Source of the DNA: Acidobacteriota bacterium
GTDB taxonomy: Bacteria; Acidobacteriota; Terriglobia; Bryobacterales; Bryobacteraceae
Direction: 5' to 3'
Assembly: GCA_026394055.1 (NCBI GenBank)
Contig: JAPKYZ010000021.1
Coordinates: 214,986-278,985, forward strand
Length of the DNA stretch: 64,000 nucleotides
Positions within the stretch are counted from its first letter, which is position 1. Every line of letters starts with the position of its first letter. Made by a program: the position numbers and the translations under genes. The notes under the pieces were generated by a model, which saw nothing but the letters and a program-made list of their open reading frames with translations, ran no database searches and had not been told where the DNA came from. Of the stretch, positions 53,049-60,543 are shown one piece after another.

Positions 53049-54562
53049 ATGTTCTGGGTGTAGGTGGCATTGGATCCGACGCGGCGCTGGCCGTGTTGCG
53101 CGGTGGCGAGCTGGTGGCCGCCATCGAGGAAAAGAAGGTCCGGGAGCGAAGCGCGCTCGAGACCGTTCTCCGGCTGGCGGGACTGTCCGCCGACGAGATC
53201 CATACCGTGGCGGTGGCCCGTCCGGTGGATGCGGCCCATGTGCAGGATCTGCGCCGGGCGCTGCCGGAATCGACCATGAAGCTGGTGGGGCATCATTCCG
53301 CCCATGCCGCGTCGGCTTACTTTGCCAGCGGCTACGGACAGGCCAGCGTGCTGGTGCTGGATAGCGGCAGCGATCTGACCGCAGCGACGCTATGGCGCGG
53401 AGCCGAAGGCAGCTTGGCCTTGCAACGGGAACAGCAGATCCCCGATGCGATCGCCGACCTCTACAGCCGCGTCACGCAGCTGCTGGGTTACGATGCGCGT
53501 GCGGATGAGCACAAGGTCCAGTGGCTTTCGACTCAAGGCGACGCCCGGTTCAAAGATCTTTTCCTTGGCATGCTGGGCGGACCCTGGTCTCCGCTGGACC
53601 GCAGCTACTATTCTGAAGAGCGGGTCTCGCGCGGCCGGTTCGGCGCGAAGTTCTACGCGGCTTTGGGCGTTCCGGACGGCGCCGCGATTCCCGAAGCTCT
53701 CCGTGCTCACGTGGCTGCGGGACTCCAGCAGGCCGTCGCCGAGACGGTGATGAGCATGGTCGAGCCCGGCGGCAATCTTTGCCTGGCCGGTGGCTTGTTC
53801 TTCAACGCGCTGCTGGTGCACGAATTGGAAGCCTGCGGCCGGTGGGAGAACGTCTTTGTGCAGCCCGCGGCGGGCAATGCCGGAACCGCGATTGGCGCGG
53901 CCTATCTGGCCTCCACCGACGCCCGGCAGCCGTTGTGGACGCTGGCCCTGGGCCCCAGCTATCGCGCCGAAGAAGTGAAGCAGGTGCTGGAGAACTGTAA
54001 GCTCCGGTTCCGCTACATGTTGACGACTGAGGAGCTGACGGCCGCGGCGCTCGAAATCCTGCGCGACAACGAGATCCTGGGCTGGATGCAAGGCCCGATG
54101 GAGTTCGGACCGCGGGCACTGGGCCAGCGCAGCATCCTCGCTTCGCCGCTGGACCCCTATGCCGGCGAGAACCTGAACGTCTTCATCAAGCACCGCGAAG
54201 GCTTCCGCAAGTTTGCCGCGGCGGTGCCGGCGGAGCGCGCCAGCGAGTATTTCGACATCGCCCCCAACGCCCGGTTCCTCTCGACCGTGGCGCGGGTGAA
54301 GCCCGCCTATCGCGAGACCTTCGCGGGCGCTCTCCTGGGTGGCGACCTGATCCGCGTCCACACTGTTGACCGCGCGGACAATCCGCTGTTCCACCTGTTG
54401 TTGACGGAGTTTGGCGCGGCCACCGGCTTGCCCGTGCTGTACAACACCTCGTTCAACCTTTTTGGCGACCCCCTGGTGTGTACGCCGCGCGATGCGGTGC
54501 GAAGTTTTTATTCGTCCGGAATTGATTCCGCGATTATTGGCAATTTCGTTATCGAAAAGTGA
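53045..54562 (+). CDS. NodU/CmcH-family O-carbamoyltransferase
   Basis: ATG at 53045 overlaps the gltX stop; the product is 505 residues. The N-terminal Kae1/HSP70-like half has VLGVGGIGSDAALAVLRGGELVAAIEEKK and the metal site GHHSAHAASAYFASGY (HxxxH). The C-terminal half has the carbamoyl-binding motif MQGPMEFGPRALGQRSILASP and YNTSFNLFGDPLVCTPRDA. Family members move a carbamoyl group from carbamoyl phosphate, through carbamoyl-AMP, to a hydroxyl of a nodulation factor, antibiotic or sugar. The acceptor here is unknown and no secondary-metabolite genes are near. Confidence 0.9.
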   Translation: MNVLGVGGIGSDAALAVLRGGELVAAIEEKKVRERSALETVLRLAGLSADEIHTVAVARPVDAAHVQDLRRALPESTMKLVGHHSAHAASAYFASGYGQASVLVLDSGSDLTAATLWRGAEGSLALQREQQIPDAIADLYSRVTQLLGYDARADEHKVQWLSTQGDARFKDLFLGMLGGPWSPLDRSYYSEERVSRGRFGAKFYAALGVPDGAAIPEALRAHVAAGLQQAVAETVMSMVEPGGNLCLAGGLFFNALLVHELEACGRWENVFVQPAAGNAGTAIGAAYLASTDARQPLWTLALGPSYRAEEVKQVLENCKLRFRYMLTTEELTAAALEILRDNEILGWMQGPMEFGPRALGQRSILASPLDPYAGENLNVFIKHREGFRKFAAAVPAERASEYFDIAPNARFLSTVARVKPAYRETFAGALLGGDLIRVHTVDRADNPLFHLLLTEFGAATGLPVLYNTSFNLFGDPLVCTPRDAVRSFYSSGIDSAIIGNFVIEK

Positions 54563-54590
54563 GACATTGGTCTGCTAAAGTGGGTGGCGG

Positions 54591-55025
54591 ATGGAACGAA
54601 AACCGCAGTCATTCGCCAATCACGCCAAACTTGACCCGGCCTTCCATTTTTTTCTGGCGCCTTTACTGTTGATTTTGTTCGTGGGCGCCGTACGGTCGGC
54701 GTTGAATGAGGCGACCGGGTTAGCTTGGTGGCGCGCGGGCATGGCGTTTGGCCTGCTTTTGTTGATGTTTAAGGCCCGGATCTACGCACTGAAAGTGCAG
54801 GACCGGTTGATTCGTCTGGAAGAGCGTTTGCGGCTGCAACGGGTCTTACCAGCACATCAACAGGAGCTGATCGATCAGATAACCGAACAGCAGTTAGTGG
54901 CGTTGCGCTTTGCCTCGGACGGGGAATTGCCGGAGTTGGTGGAGCGGGCGGTACGGGAGAAGTTGCCGCTGAAAGAGATCAAGCAGTCAATCAAAAGTTG
55001 GAGACCGGACTATTTTCGAGTGTAG
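54591..55025 (+). CDS. DUF6526 family membrane protein
   Basis: The 144-residue protein starts QSFANHAKLDPAFHFFLAPLLL, has two transmembrane helices (about 18-38 and 48-66) and then a helical cytoplasmic tail (QDRLIRLEERLRLQRVLP ... LPLKEIKQSIKSWRPDYFRV). This is the DUF6526 pattern, of unknown function. It sits 28 bases after the carbamoyltransferase and 12 bases before the PAS/KaiA-like gene, so it belongs to the clock transcript by position. Confidence 0.78.
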   Translation: MERKPQSFANHAKLDPAFHFFLAPLLLILFVGAVRSALNEATGLAWWRAGMAFGLLLLMFKARIYALKVQDRLIRLEERLRLQRVLPAHQQELIDQITEQQLVALRFASDGELPELVERAVREKLPLKEIKQSIKSWRPDYFRV

Positions 55026-55037
55026 GGCCACAGCACG

Positions 55038-55871
55038 GTGAGGGCCGCTGTCCCTCTTCAAGCCGCCGACATACTGGATGCGCTTGCGGCGCAAGCGGCC
55101 GTGGTGTCTGAAGACGGGACAATCGTGGCGGTGAACCAGAGCTGGACCGATTTCTGTGTCAGCAATGGGGGAGATTCCAGCCGCGCGGGAGTGGGGATCA
55201 ACTACTTTGGCGTGTGCGGTGCGGAGGATGTTGCGCACACGATCCGGCAGGTGCTATCGGGCGATGTGCCAGTGGCCGAAAGTGAGTACCGTTGCGATTC
55301 ACCCACGGAGGAACGTTGGTTCACCCTCCAGGTGACGCCTTGCCGGTTCGGGGATGAGCGGGCGGTGTTGGTGTTGCATACCAACATCACGTTCCGGCGC
55401 AAGCGGCAGCGGGAGCTCCAGGAAGTAGCGGATGCGGAGCGCCGCGATTGGGAAATGGCCTCCTTAGCGAAGTTGACGGCGCCGGCGGCCGCCCATCGTA
55501 CGGGGGCTTCATTCGGGGTGGCTCCGGTGGCATCGGCGCTGCCGGACTTGGTGGCGGAAGCGACCGGGACCTACATTGAACTGGTCAAGAGCGCCTTTGA
55601 TGCCCGGGTGTACCGCCGGAATTTGAAGCAGTCGGATGAGATCCGGCAGCTGGCCACAGCGTTGGGCCGGTTGGGTGCCAGTCCGCGTGAGCTGGTGGGT
55701 ATGCACTGCGAAGCGTTACGGCACTTGATGCACAACGTCCCGCTGGCAAAGGCTGGCGTTTACCAGGAGGAGGGCCGGATGATCTTGCTGGAAGCGATGG
55801 GCTATTTGGCCACGCATTACCGGATGTCCTCCACGATGAGCCGGGGCCGCGCCCTGGCTTGCGAACAATAG
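55038..55871 (+). CDS. PAS domain protein with KaiA-C/RsbU-N-like helical domain
   Basis: The 277-residue soluble protein starts at GTG (55038). Residues ~10-120 are a PAS domain (ALAAQAAVVSEDGTIVAVNQSW ... YRCDSPTEERWFTLQVTPC ... LVLHTNITFRRKRQRELQEV), followed by a linker and, from ~175, a helical bundle: YIELVKSAFDARVYRRNL, RQLATALGRLGASPRELVGMHCEALRHLMH and LLEAMGYLATHYRM. That pattern matches the shared fold of the KaiA C-terminal domain and the RsbU phosphatase N-terminal domain, both of which stimulate a partner kinase-type system. Its place directly upstream of kaiB and kaiC makes it a candidate KaiA analogue with a sensory input, an inference from fold and context. Confidence 0.65.
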   Translation: MRAAVPLQAADILDALAAQAAVVSEDGTIVAVNQSWTDFCVSNGGDSSRAGVGINYFGVCGAEDVAHTIRQVLSGDVPVAESEYRCDSPTEERWFTLQVTPCRFGDERAVLVLHTNITFRRKRQRELQEVADAERRDWEMASLAKLTAPAAAHRTGASFGVAPVASALPDLVAEATGTYIELVKSAFDARVYRRNLKQSDEIRQLATALGRLGASPRELVGMHCEALRHLMHNVPLAKAGVYQEEGRMILLEAMGYLATHYRMSSTMSRGRALACEQ

Positions 55872-55879
55872 CAAAGGCC

Positions 55880-56194
55880 ATGACAGAACTTTCTGCCCGC
55901 TTTCAACTAAAACTTTACGTCACCGGGCAAACACCCCGGTCCGAGAGGGTCATCGCACGAGTAAGGGAGATTGCACGCGAGTATCTGCCCGGCGATTGCG
56001 AACCCATCGTGATTGATGTGCTGGAGGAGCCCCAGATGGCGGAACGGGACCGCATATTGGCTACTCCGACTTTGATTCGGCAGTTTCCCCTTCCCGTTCG
56101 CCGGATCATCGGCGACCTGACCGACCGTCCGCGCGTGCTGGCCGAATTGGGACTGGACGACATCCCCTACAACCTCCATCGCCCCTCGCATTAA
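55880..56194 (+). CDS. kaiB: KaiB clock protein
   Basis: ATG 55880 gives 104 residues. The thioredoxin-like sequence FQLKLYVTGQTPRSERVI ... PIVIDVLEEPQMAERDRILATPTLIRQFPLPVRRIIGDLTDR closely follows cyanobacterial KaiB, including the LATPTL and PVRRIIGDL segments that change fold when KaiB binds KaiC. The acidic C-terminal tail of cyanobacterial KaiB is absent; it ends NLHRPSH. It starts eight bases after the PAS/KaiA-like gene and is 24 bases before kaiC. Confidence 0.93.
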   Translation: MTELSARFQLKLYVTGQTPRSERVIARVREIAREYLPGDCEPIVIDVLEEPQMAERDRILATPTLIRQFPLPVRRIIGDLTDRPRVLAELGLDDIPYNLHRPSH

Positions 56195-56218
56195 CCCACT
56201 CCGGGAGAAGAATTACCG

Positions 56219-57727
56219 ATGACGACTCCGATAAGCAAGCTACCCACCGGCATCCCAGGCTTTGATTCCATCTCCGATGGCGGCCTGCCTAAGGGTCGCA
56301 CCACTTTGCTGGCGGGCACCGCCGGTAGCGCCAAAACCGTCTTTGCGGCCCAGTTTCTGGCCGAAGGCATTGGCATCTACGGTGAGAGCGGCGTCTTCAT
56401 CACGTTCGAAGAATCGCCGGATGATATCCGGAGAAATGTGATCTCGCTGGGTTGGGATATTGAACGCTGGGAAGCCGAAGGCCGCTGGCGGTTTGTGGAT
56501 GCCTCTCCCCACCCGGACGGGGAAGTGGTGATCGGGGCGTATGACCTGGGCGCGCTGCTGGCCCGTATCGAGAACGCCATCCAGTCGATCGGAGCTCAAC
56601 GGGTCTCGATGGATTCGGTGGGCGCCATCTTCAGCCACTTTACTGAGGCCTCCGTGGTTCGCCACGAACTGTTTCGCATCGCCAGCGTTCTCCGCGCCCT
56701 GGGCGTCACCGCGCTGCTGACGGCGGAACGCACCGACGAGTACGGCGAAGTGGCCCGGTTCGGCATTGAAGAGTTTGTCGCCGATAACGTGATCGTCCTG
56801 CGCAACATCCTGGAAGAGGAGAAGCGCCGGCGGACGGTGGAGATCCTGAAGTTCCGCGGCACCTCCCACAACAAGGGCGAATATCCGTTCACCATCATGC
56901 CGCAGGAAGGCATTGTGGTGATTCCGGTTTCCGCCATTGAGCTGAAGCAGAACTCCTCTAGTATCCGGGTCTCGTCAGGCAATCGGGTGCTGGACCACAT
57001 GTGTGGCGGCGGCTTCTTCCGGGATTCCATCATCCTGGTCTCGGGCTCCACCGGCACCGGCAAGACACTGATGACCACTGAGTTTGTCGCCGGGGGCTTG
57101 AAGGAAGGTGAACGTTGCCTGATGTTTGCCTTTGAGGAATCGGCGGAGCAGCTGTTCCGCAACGCCTCGGGCTGGGGCGTCGATTTTGCCAAGGCGGTCC
57201 GCGAGCGCCAGTTGAAGATCGTCTGCGCCTACCCGGAAACGGCCGGCCTGGAGGATCACCTGGTGTCGATGAAGCAGACCATTGACGAGTTCAGGCCGGA
57301 CCGGGTGGCCGTGGATAGTCTTTCCGCCTTGGAACGCGTCGGCACGGTGAAGGGCTTCCGGGAGTTTGTGATCGCGCTGACGTCGTTTGTGAAGCACAAG
57401 GAGACGGTGGGGCTGTTTACCTCCACCACGCCGCACCTGCTGGGTGGTACCTCCATCACCGAAGCGCACATCTCGACGATCACCGATTCGATCGTGCTGC
57501 TCCGCTATGTGGAGATGTTCGGTGAGATGCGCCGCGGCCTGACCGTGCTGAAGATGCGCGGCTCCATGCACGACAAGGACATCCGCGAATTCAAGATCGA
57601 CGGCGCGGGCATGCATATCGGCGACCCGTTCCGCAGCGTGGCGGGCATTCTCTCCGGGCAAACCCGGCATCTGGCGCCGAATGAAGTGGGGCGCATTGAT
57701 GCTCTGTTCCGGGATGATGAGGGTTAG
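56219..57727 (+). CDS. kaiC: KaiC circadian-clock ATPase/kinase
   Basis: The 502-residue protein has two RecA-like domains. CI carries Walker A GTAGSAKT (33-40) and the paired catalytic Glu64-Glu65; CII carries Walker A GSTGTGKT (276-283). Ser419 and Thr420 in HISTITDS correspond to the phosphorylated Ser431-Thr432 of Synechococcus KaiC, and Thr414 corresponds to Thr426. The C-terminal tail ILSGQTRHLAPNEVGRIDALF resembles the region that KaiA contacts. This supports a true autophosphorylating KaiC rather than a KaiC-like ATPase. It is slightly shorter than the cyanobacterial protein (519). The lipoprotein gene follows after 6 bases. Confidence 0.95.
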   Translation: MTTPISKLPTGIPGFDSISDGGLPKGRTTLLAGTAGSAKTVFAAQFLAEGIGIYGESGVFITFEESPDDIRRNVISLGWDIERWEAEGRWRFVDASPHPDGEVVIGAYDLGALLARIENAIQSIGAQRVSMDSVGAIFSHFTEASVVRHELFRIASVLRALGVTALLTAERTDEYGEVARFGIEEFVADNVIVLRNILEEEKRRRTVEILKFRGTSHNKGEYPFTIMPQEGIVVIPVSAIELKQNSSSIRVSSGNRVLDHMCGGGFFRDSIILVSGSTGTGKTLMTTEFVAGGLKEGERCLMFAFEESAEQLFRNASGWGVDFAKAVRERQLKIVCAYPETAGLEDHLVSMKQTIDEFRPDRVAVDSLSALERVGTVKGFREFVIALTSFVKHKETVGLFTSTTPHLLGGTSITEAHISTITDSIVLLRYVEMFGEMRRGLTVLKMRGSMHDKDIREFKIDGAGMHIGDPFRSVAGILSGQTRHLAPNEVGRIDALFRDDEG

Positions 57728-57733
57728 TCCGGT

Positions 57734-58201
57734 ATGAAAGCTTATTCAGTTCCCGTGCTCCTGGTGGCCGCATTGGCGGGCTGCTCCGCCCCTCCGGCCG
57801 CGCCGCCGCCTCCGGCCGCCAAGGTGAGGCCCGCGGACGAGACCAACAAGTTTCCGGCGCAGGACCGCGTGAAGGTGGAGATCGCCTTAGAGCATGTGCT
57901 CGACAAGGCGAATCTGCCCGCGGGCAACGTGGCCACCTATGAGGCCAAGGGCCGCCAGTGGCAGCTGTTTCTGATCAAGGCCAAAAGCAATGAGGCCGCG
58001 GCGCTGCTGTTGTTTGACTACAAAGGCCGCTTGGCCCACGTCAAGTTTGTGCCGCACTTCGGCGGCTATGCCGGTGAAGACGGGGGCACGCCGATGTTCC
58101 TGTTCCAGAAGGGCCCGTATCTGGCCGGTGTGGCCGGGCTTCCGGAAAAAGATGCCGACACGCTGGCCCGGACCTTTGCCGCGCGGCTGAGCGATCACTA
58201 G
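57734..58201 (+). CDS. Hypothetical lipoprotein downstream of kaiC
   Basis: The 155-residue protein has a lipobox (ALAGCSAPP, Cys17) and a Pro/Ala-rich linker. The globular part (ATYEAKGRQWQLFLIKAKSNEAAALLLFDYKGRLAHVKFVPHFGGYAGEDGG) is unlike any family I can name. It is six bases behind kaiC and probably on the same transcript, though that alone does not tie it to the clock. Confidence 0.65.
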   Translation: MKAYSVPVLLVAALAGCSAPPAAPPPPAAKVRPADETNKFPAQDRVKVEIALEHVLDKANLPAGNVATYEAKGRQWQLFLIKAKSNEAAALLLFDYKGRLAHVKFVPHFGGYAGEDGGTPMFLFQKGPYLAGVAGLPEKDADTLARTFAARLSDH

Positions 58202-58220
58202 TCCGGCTGGTGTGGCGCCG

Positions 58221-58616
58221 TTAGCTGGTATGGTCCAGCACAATCTTCCAACCCACCGGCAACCGGCGGAACACCAGTGAGAAGACGCCCTGGGCCGGCC
58301 CGCCTCCGGCCGCCGTGCGGTCCAGCGCAAAGCGCCCCAGCACGAACGCTGCATCGGCCCCGGTGAGCCGCACTTCGAGTATCGTGAAGGTAAGCTTGCC
58401 CATCGCTTCTTTTGAGGCATAGCGGCGCTTGTAGTTGTCGAGCACGGCTTGATAGCCACGGGTGATGCCGGCGGCGCCAAAGAACAGGGTCTGCGGTGAG
58501 TTCTCATAGCCCTGCATGAAGCGGTCAATATCGCCGCGGTTCCAGGCGGCTTCCTGAAGCTCCAGCACTTGGCGGATGGCGAAATCATCGGAGGCGGGTT
58601 GCCACATCATGATCAA
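58221..58616 (-). CDS. NTF2-like (SnoaL/DUF4440-type) protein
   Basis: The 131-residue soluble protein has the pattern of the cone-shaped NTF2-like fold: FAIRQVLELQEAAWNRGDIDRFMQGYENSPQTLFFG, RGYQAVLDNYKRRY, and C-terminal strands ending FRRLPVGWKIVLDHTS, as in DUF4440/SgcJ-type proteins. Many are enzymes or ligand-binding proteins with diverse substrates. It converges with the clock-operon lipoprotein gene and starts back-to-back with the methyltransferase gene. The start could be any of the first three methionines. Confidence 0.82.
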   Translation of the reverse strand: MIMMWQPASDDFAIRQVLELQEAAWNRGDIDRFMQGYENSPQTLFFGAAGITRGYQAVLDNYKRRYASKEAMGKLTFTILEVRLTGADAAFVLGRFALDRTAAGGGPAQGVFSLVFRRLPVGWKIVLDHTS

Positions 58617-58620
58617 CAGT

Positions 58621-59472
58621 ATGACGCCTGCCGGTGAGCTGCTGCGGGCGGAAATCGAAGGAGAAGGCCCCCTCTCGCTGGAGCGGTTTATGGAGGTGGC
58701 GCTCTATCACCCGCAGCATGGCTACTATCGCCGCGCGGTGGACCCGTTCGGCCGCGCCGGCGACTTCTTCACGGCCTCCCAGTTACAGCCCGCCTTCGGG
58801 CAGCTGATCCGCGCCGCGCTGGAGAACCACACAACACAGCGTCACCTCCGGGACGTTGGTGCGGGCCGCGGTGAGATGCGCATCGCCTTCGGCCCCCCAT
58901 GGACCTATGACGCCATCGACTCTGGCGACACCTGGCCGGGCGCCATCGAAGGCGTGTTGTTCGCCAATGAGCTGTTTGATGCCTTACCCTGCCGGGCCTA
59001 TGATGCGGAGGATCGCGAATCGCGCGTGACCTTCGAGAGCGGGCTCTTCCAATGGACCTCGGCACCCGTGCGCGAGGAGTGTCCCGGGCTGCCCGCAATG
59101 GTGGCGCAACTGGCGCAGGCATTGACGCGTGGCTTGCTGCTGGTGATTGACTATGGTTACCGGGCACAGGACTATCGCCACCGGTTCCCGCAAGGGTCGT
59201 TGATGTCTTACCGGAGACATCAGGCCGAGACCAACGTGCTGGCCCATCCCGGCGAACAGGACATCACTGCGCACGTCAACTTCACGCGTCTCATCGATTG
59301 CGCGCGGACGAGCGGCCTGCGGCTGCGGACGCACACACGGCTCTCGACGTTGCTGGTTGAGGCCGGTGAACAGACGGTGGCTCAACTGGCCGGTGAACAC
59401 GCCGGAGCCCTGAAAACATTGCTCTTTGGCATGGGTGAAAGCTTTGATGCGCTGCTGCTAGAGAAGCCTTGA
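58621..59472 (+). CDS. MidA/NDUFAF7-like SAM-dependent methyltransferase (DUF185)
   Basis: ATG 58621 gives a 283-residue protein with MEVALYHPQHGYYRRAVDPFGRAGDFFTASQLQPAFGQLI at the start (typical of the family), the SAM loop VGAGRGEMRIAFG, FANELFDALPCRAY, and LVIDYGYRAQDYRH. Mitochondrial NDUFAF7 methylates an arginine of complex I; bacterial copies have no firm role. The protein is shorter than usual for the family (~350-400), mainly in the region between the SAM loop and ANELFDALP. It is read away from the NTF2-like gene with a four-base gap. Confidence 0.87.
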   Translation: MTPAGELLRAEIEGEGPLSLERFMEVALYHPQHGYYRRAVDPFGRAGDFFTASQLQPAFGQLIRAALENHTTQRHLRDVGAGRGEMRIAFGPPWTYDAIDSGDTWPGAIEGVLFANELFDALPCRAYDAEDRESRVTFESGLFQWTSAPVREECPGLPAMVAQLAQALTRGLLLVIDYGYRAQDYRHRFPQGSLMSYRRHQAETNVLAHPGEQDITAHVNFTRLIDCARTSGLRLRTHTRLSTLLVEAGEQTVAQLAGEHAGALKTLLFGMGESFDALLLEKP

Positions 59473-59527
59473 ACGGACGCGCGGGCAGTGTCGGGGGAGG
59501 GTTCGGAACGAGGTGTCCAAAAGGAAA

Positions 59528-59549
59528 CGGCCCTGATCGCTCAGGGCCG
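59528..59549 (-). terminator. Intrinsic terminator of the 27-residue gene
   Basis: CGGCCCTGA and TCAGGGCCG form a perfect 9-bp stem with a four-base loop. On the minus strand it is followed by TTTCCTTTT, a good U-rich tract, 28 bases after the stop of the small Lys/Ala-rich gene. The plus strand gives a weaker GTTTTC tail, so it may also serve the methyltransferase gene. Confidence 0.8.
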
Positions 59550-59576
59550 CGGTCGTTTTCAATTGGTGGGCTATGA

Positions 59577-59660
59577 CTATTTCTTCTTAGCCGGGGCTGC
59601 CTTTTTGGCCGCCTTAGCCGGGGCCGCCTTTTTGGCCGCCTTCTTGGTTGCGTTCTTCAT
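59577..59660 (-). CDS. 27-residue histone-H1-like Lys/Ala-rich peptide
   Basis: ATG at 59660 with GGGAGA six bases upstream encodes 27 residues made almost only of Lys, Ala and Pro, with the motif AAKKAAPAK occurring twice. This is the composition of histone-H1 tails and of the C-terminal tails of bacterial DNA-binding proteins such as AlgP. It is too short for a folded domain; it would be a free polycation able to bind nucleic acid or acidic protein. The gene has its own near-consensus promoter and an intrinsic terminator, so it looks like a genuine expressed unit. Confidence 0.75.
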   Translation of the reverse strand: MKNATKKAAKKAAPAKAAKKAAPAKKK

Positions 59661-59717
59661 CGGTCGATCTCCCTAACATCAAAATTTGCGACCAAGAAAT
59701 GATCGCAGTGTGATCCA

Positions 59718-59746
59718 GATATAAAGTGTTTCCAAATTAAAGTCAA
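59718..59746 (-). promoter_or_regulatory. Sigma-70 promoter of the 27-residue gene
   Basis: On the minus strand TTGACT (59746..59741) and TATATC (59723..59718) lie 17 bases apart in an AT-rich island unlike the surroundings. The start would be about 59711, leaving a ~50-base leader before the ATG. Confidence 0.72.
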
Positions 59747-59816
59747 GCGAAAAAGCGGCTCTGAAAGGCCCTTCGCGGCAACTGGTGGCGCAAACGTTTC
59801 CCGCTAGAATTGTTTT

Positions 59817-60245
59817 ATGCGATGGCGCCTGATTTTCGCGGCCGGAACGGTGTGGGTGATGCTCACGGCGGGCCTTTCCGGATGCGGCCGCAAGGCCTCG
59901 CGGCCGGTTACACCCAAGGCGCCCAAGGCGGTCCGCAAAGGCTGGACGGAAGAGGGAATTGCCAGCTGGTATGGCGTGCCCTATCACGGCCGCAAGACCG
60001 CCAGTGGCGAAGTCTACGACATGTACCAGATGACCGCCGCCCATAAGACCCTGCCATTCGGCGTGGTGGTGGAGGTCCTTAACAAGACCAACGCCCGCAA
60101 AGTGGAAGTGCGGGTCACCGATCGCGGCCCGTTTGTGAAGGGCCGGATCATTGACCTGTCGCGAGCCGCGGCGGAGGCCATCGCACTGGTGGGCCCAGGC
60201 ACGGCGCCGGTGAAAATCAAGGTGATCCGGACACCATCCCGGTAA
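59817..60245 (+). CDS. rlpA: RlpA-family septal lytic transglycosylase-like lipoprotein
   Basis: The 142-residue protein has a lipobox (LSGCGRK) and a double-psi beta-barrel: GIASWYGVPYHGRKTASGEVYDMYQMTAAHKTLPFGVVVEVLNK, then VRVTDRGPFVKGRIIDLSRAAAEAI. The conserved Tyr, Asp and His of RlpA are present. RlpA acts on naked glycan strands at the septum in some bacteria. No SPOR domain follows, so this is the short form. It stands alone; the following gap leads to the sigma-54 activator. Confidence 0.92.
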   Translation: MRWRLIFAAGTVWVMLTAGLSGCGRKASRPVTPKAPKAVRKGWTEEGIASWYGVPYHGRKTASGEVYDMYQMTAAHKTLPFGVVVEVLNKTNARKVEVRVTDRGPFVKGRIIDLSRAAAEAIALVGPGTAPVKIKVIRTPSR

Positions 60246-60543
60246 TTGGTCCTCCAGTGGCACTAGTACTGCCGCAGGGAGTGTCTTATTTTCGCGGTAC
60301 ACTCCATTTTCTGCAACCAGCGGAGACCGAAATGCGCCACTCTAGTTAGTGCATGCCGCATCCGGAGGTTGCCCCTGGAATCGGACCTGGAGGTACCGGG
60401 TTTGCCAGTGGGGGGATGAGGTGGCCCGGTTGCCGATTTGGGGCCGGTTGGGGAGAGATGGAAGCAAGCTTGGGCGGCTTGTTCTTTCGATTGGACAGAC
60501 GCAGATTGGAGCACCGTGATAGTCTCGATTTCGGAGGCAAGGA
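60246..60543. other. Gap before the sigma-54 activator
   Basis: About 300 bases with no gene I can support. It holds the sigma-54-type promoter motif at 60258..60272 and a G-rich leader (60380..60470, several GGGG runs). A small Gly-rich frame across 60353..60547 looks accidental. Confidence 0.5.
60258..60272 (+). promoter_or_regulatory. Candidate sigma-54 promoter
   Basis: TGGCACTAGTACTGC matches the -24/-12 consensus TGGCAC-N7-TGC with the GG and GC pairs at the required spacing. It lies 13 bases after the rlpA stop and ~270 bases before the sigma-54 activator gene, so it could drive that gene in a feedback loop. The match is short and could occur by chance. Confidence 0.35.

Noticed and set aside
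59488..59676. 62-codon hydrophobic plus-strand frame over the small Lys/Ala gene
   Set aside because: It is the antisense reading of the Lys/Ala codons (which gives Phe/Leu/Ala) and contains the terminator hairpin.
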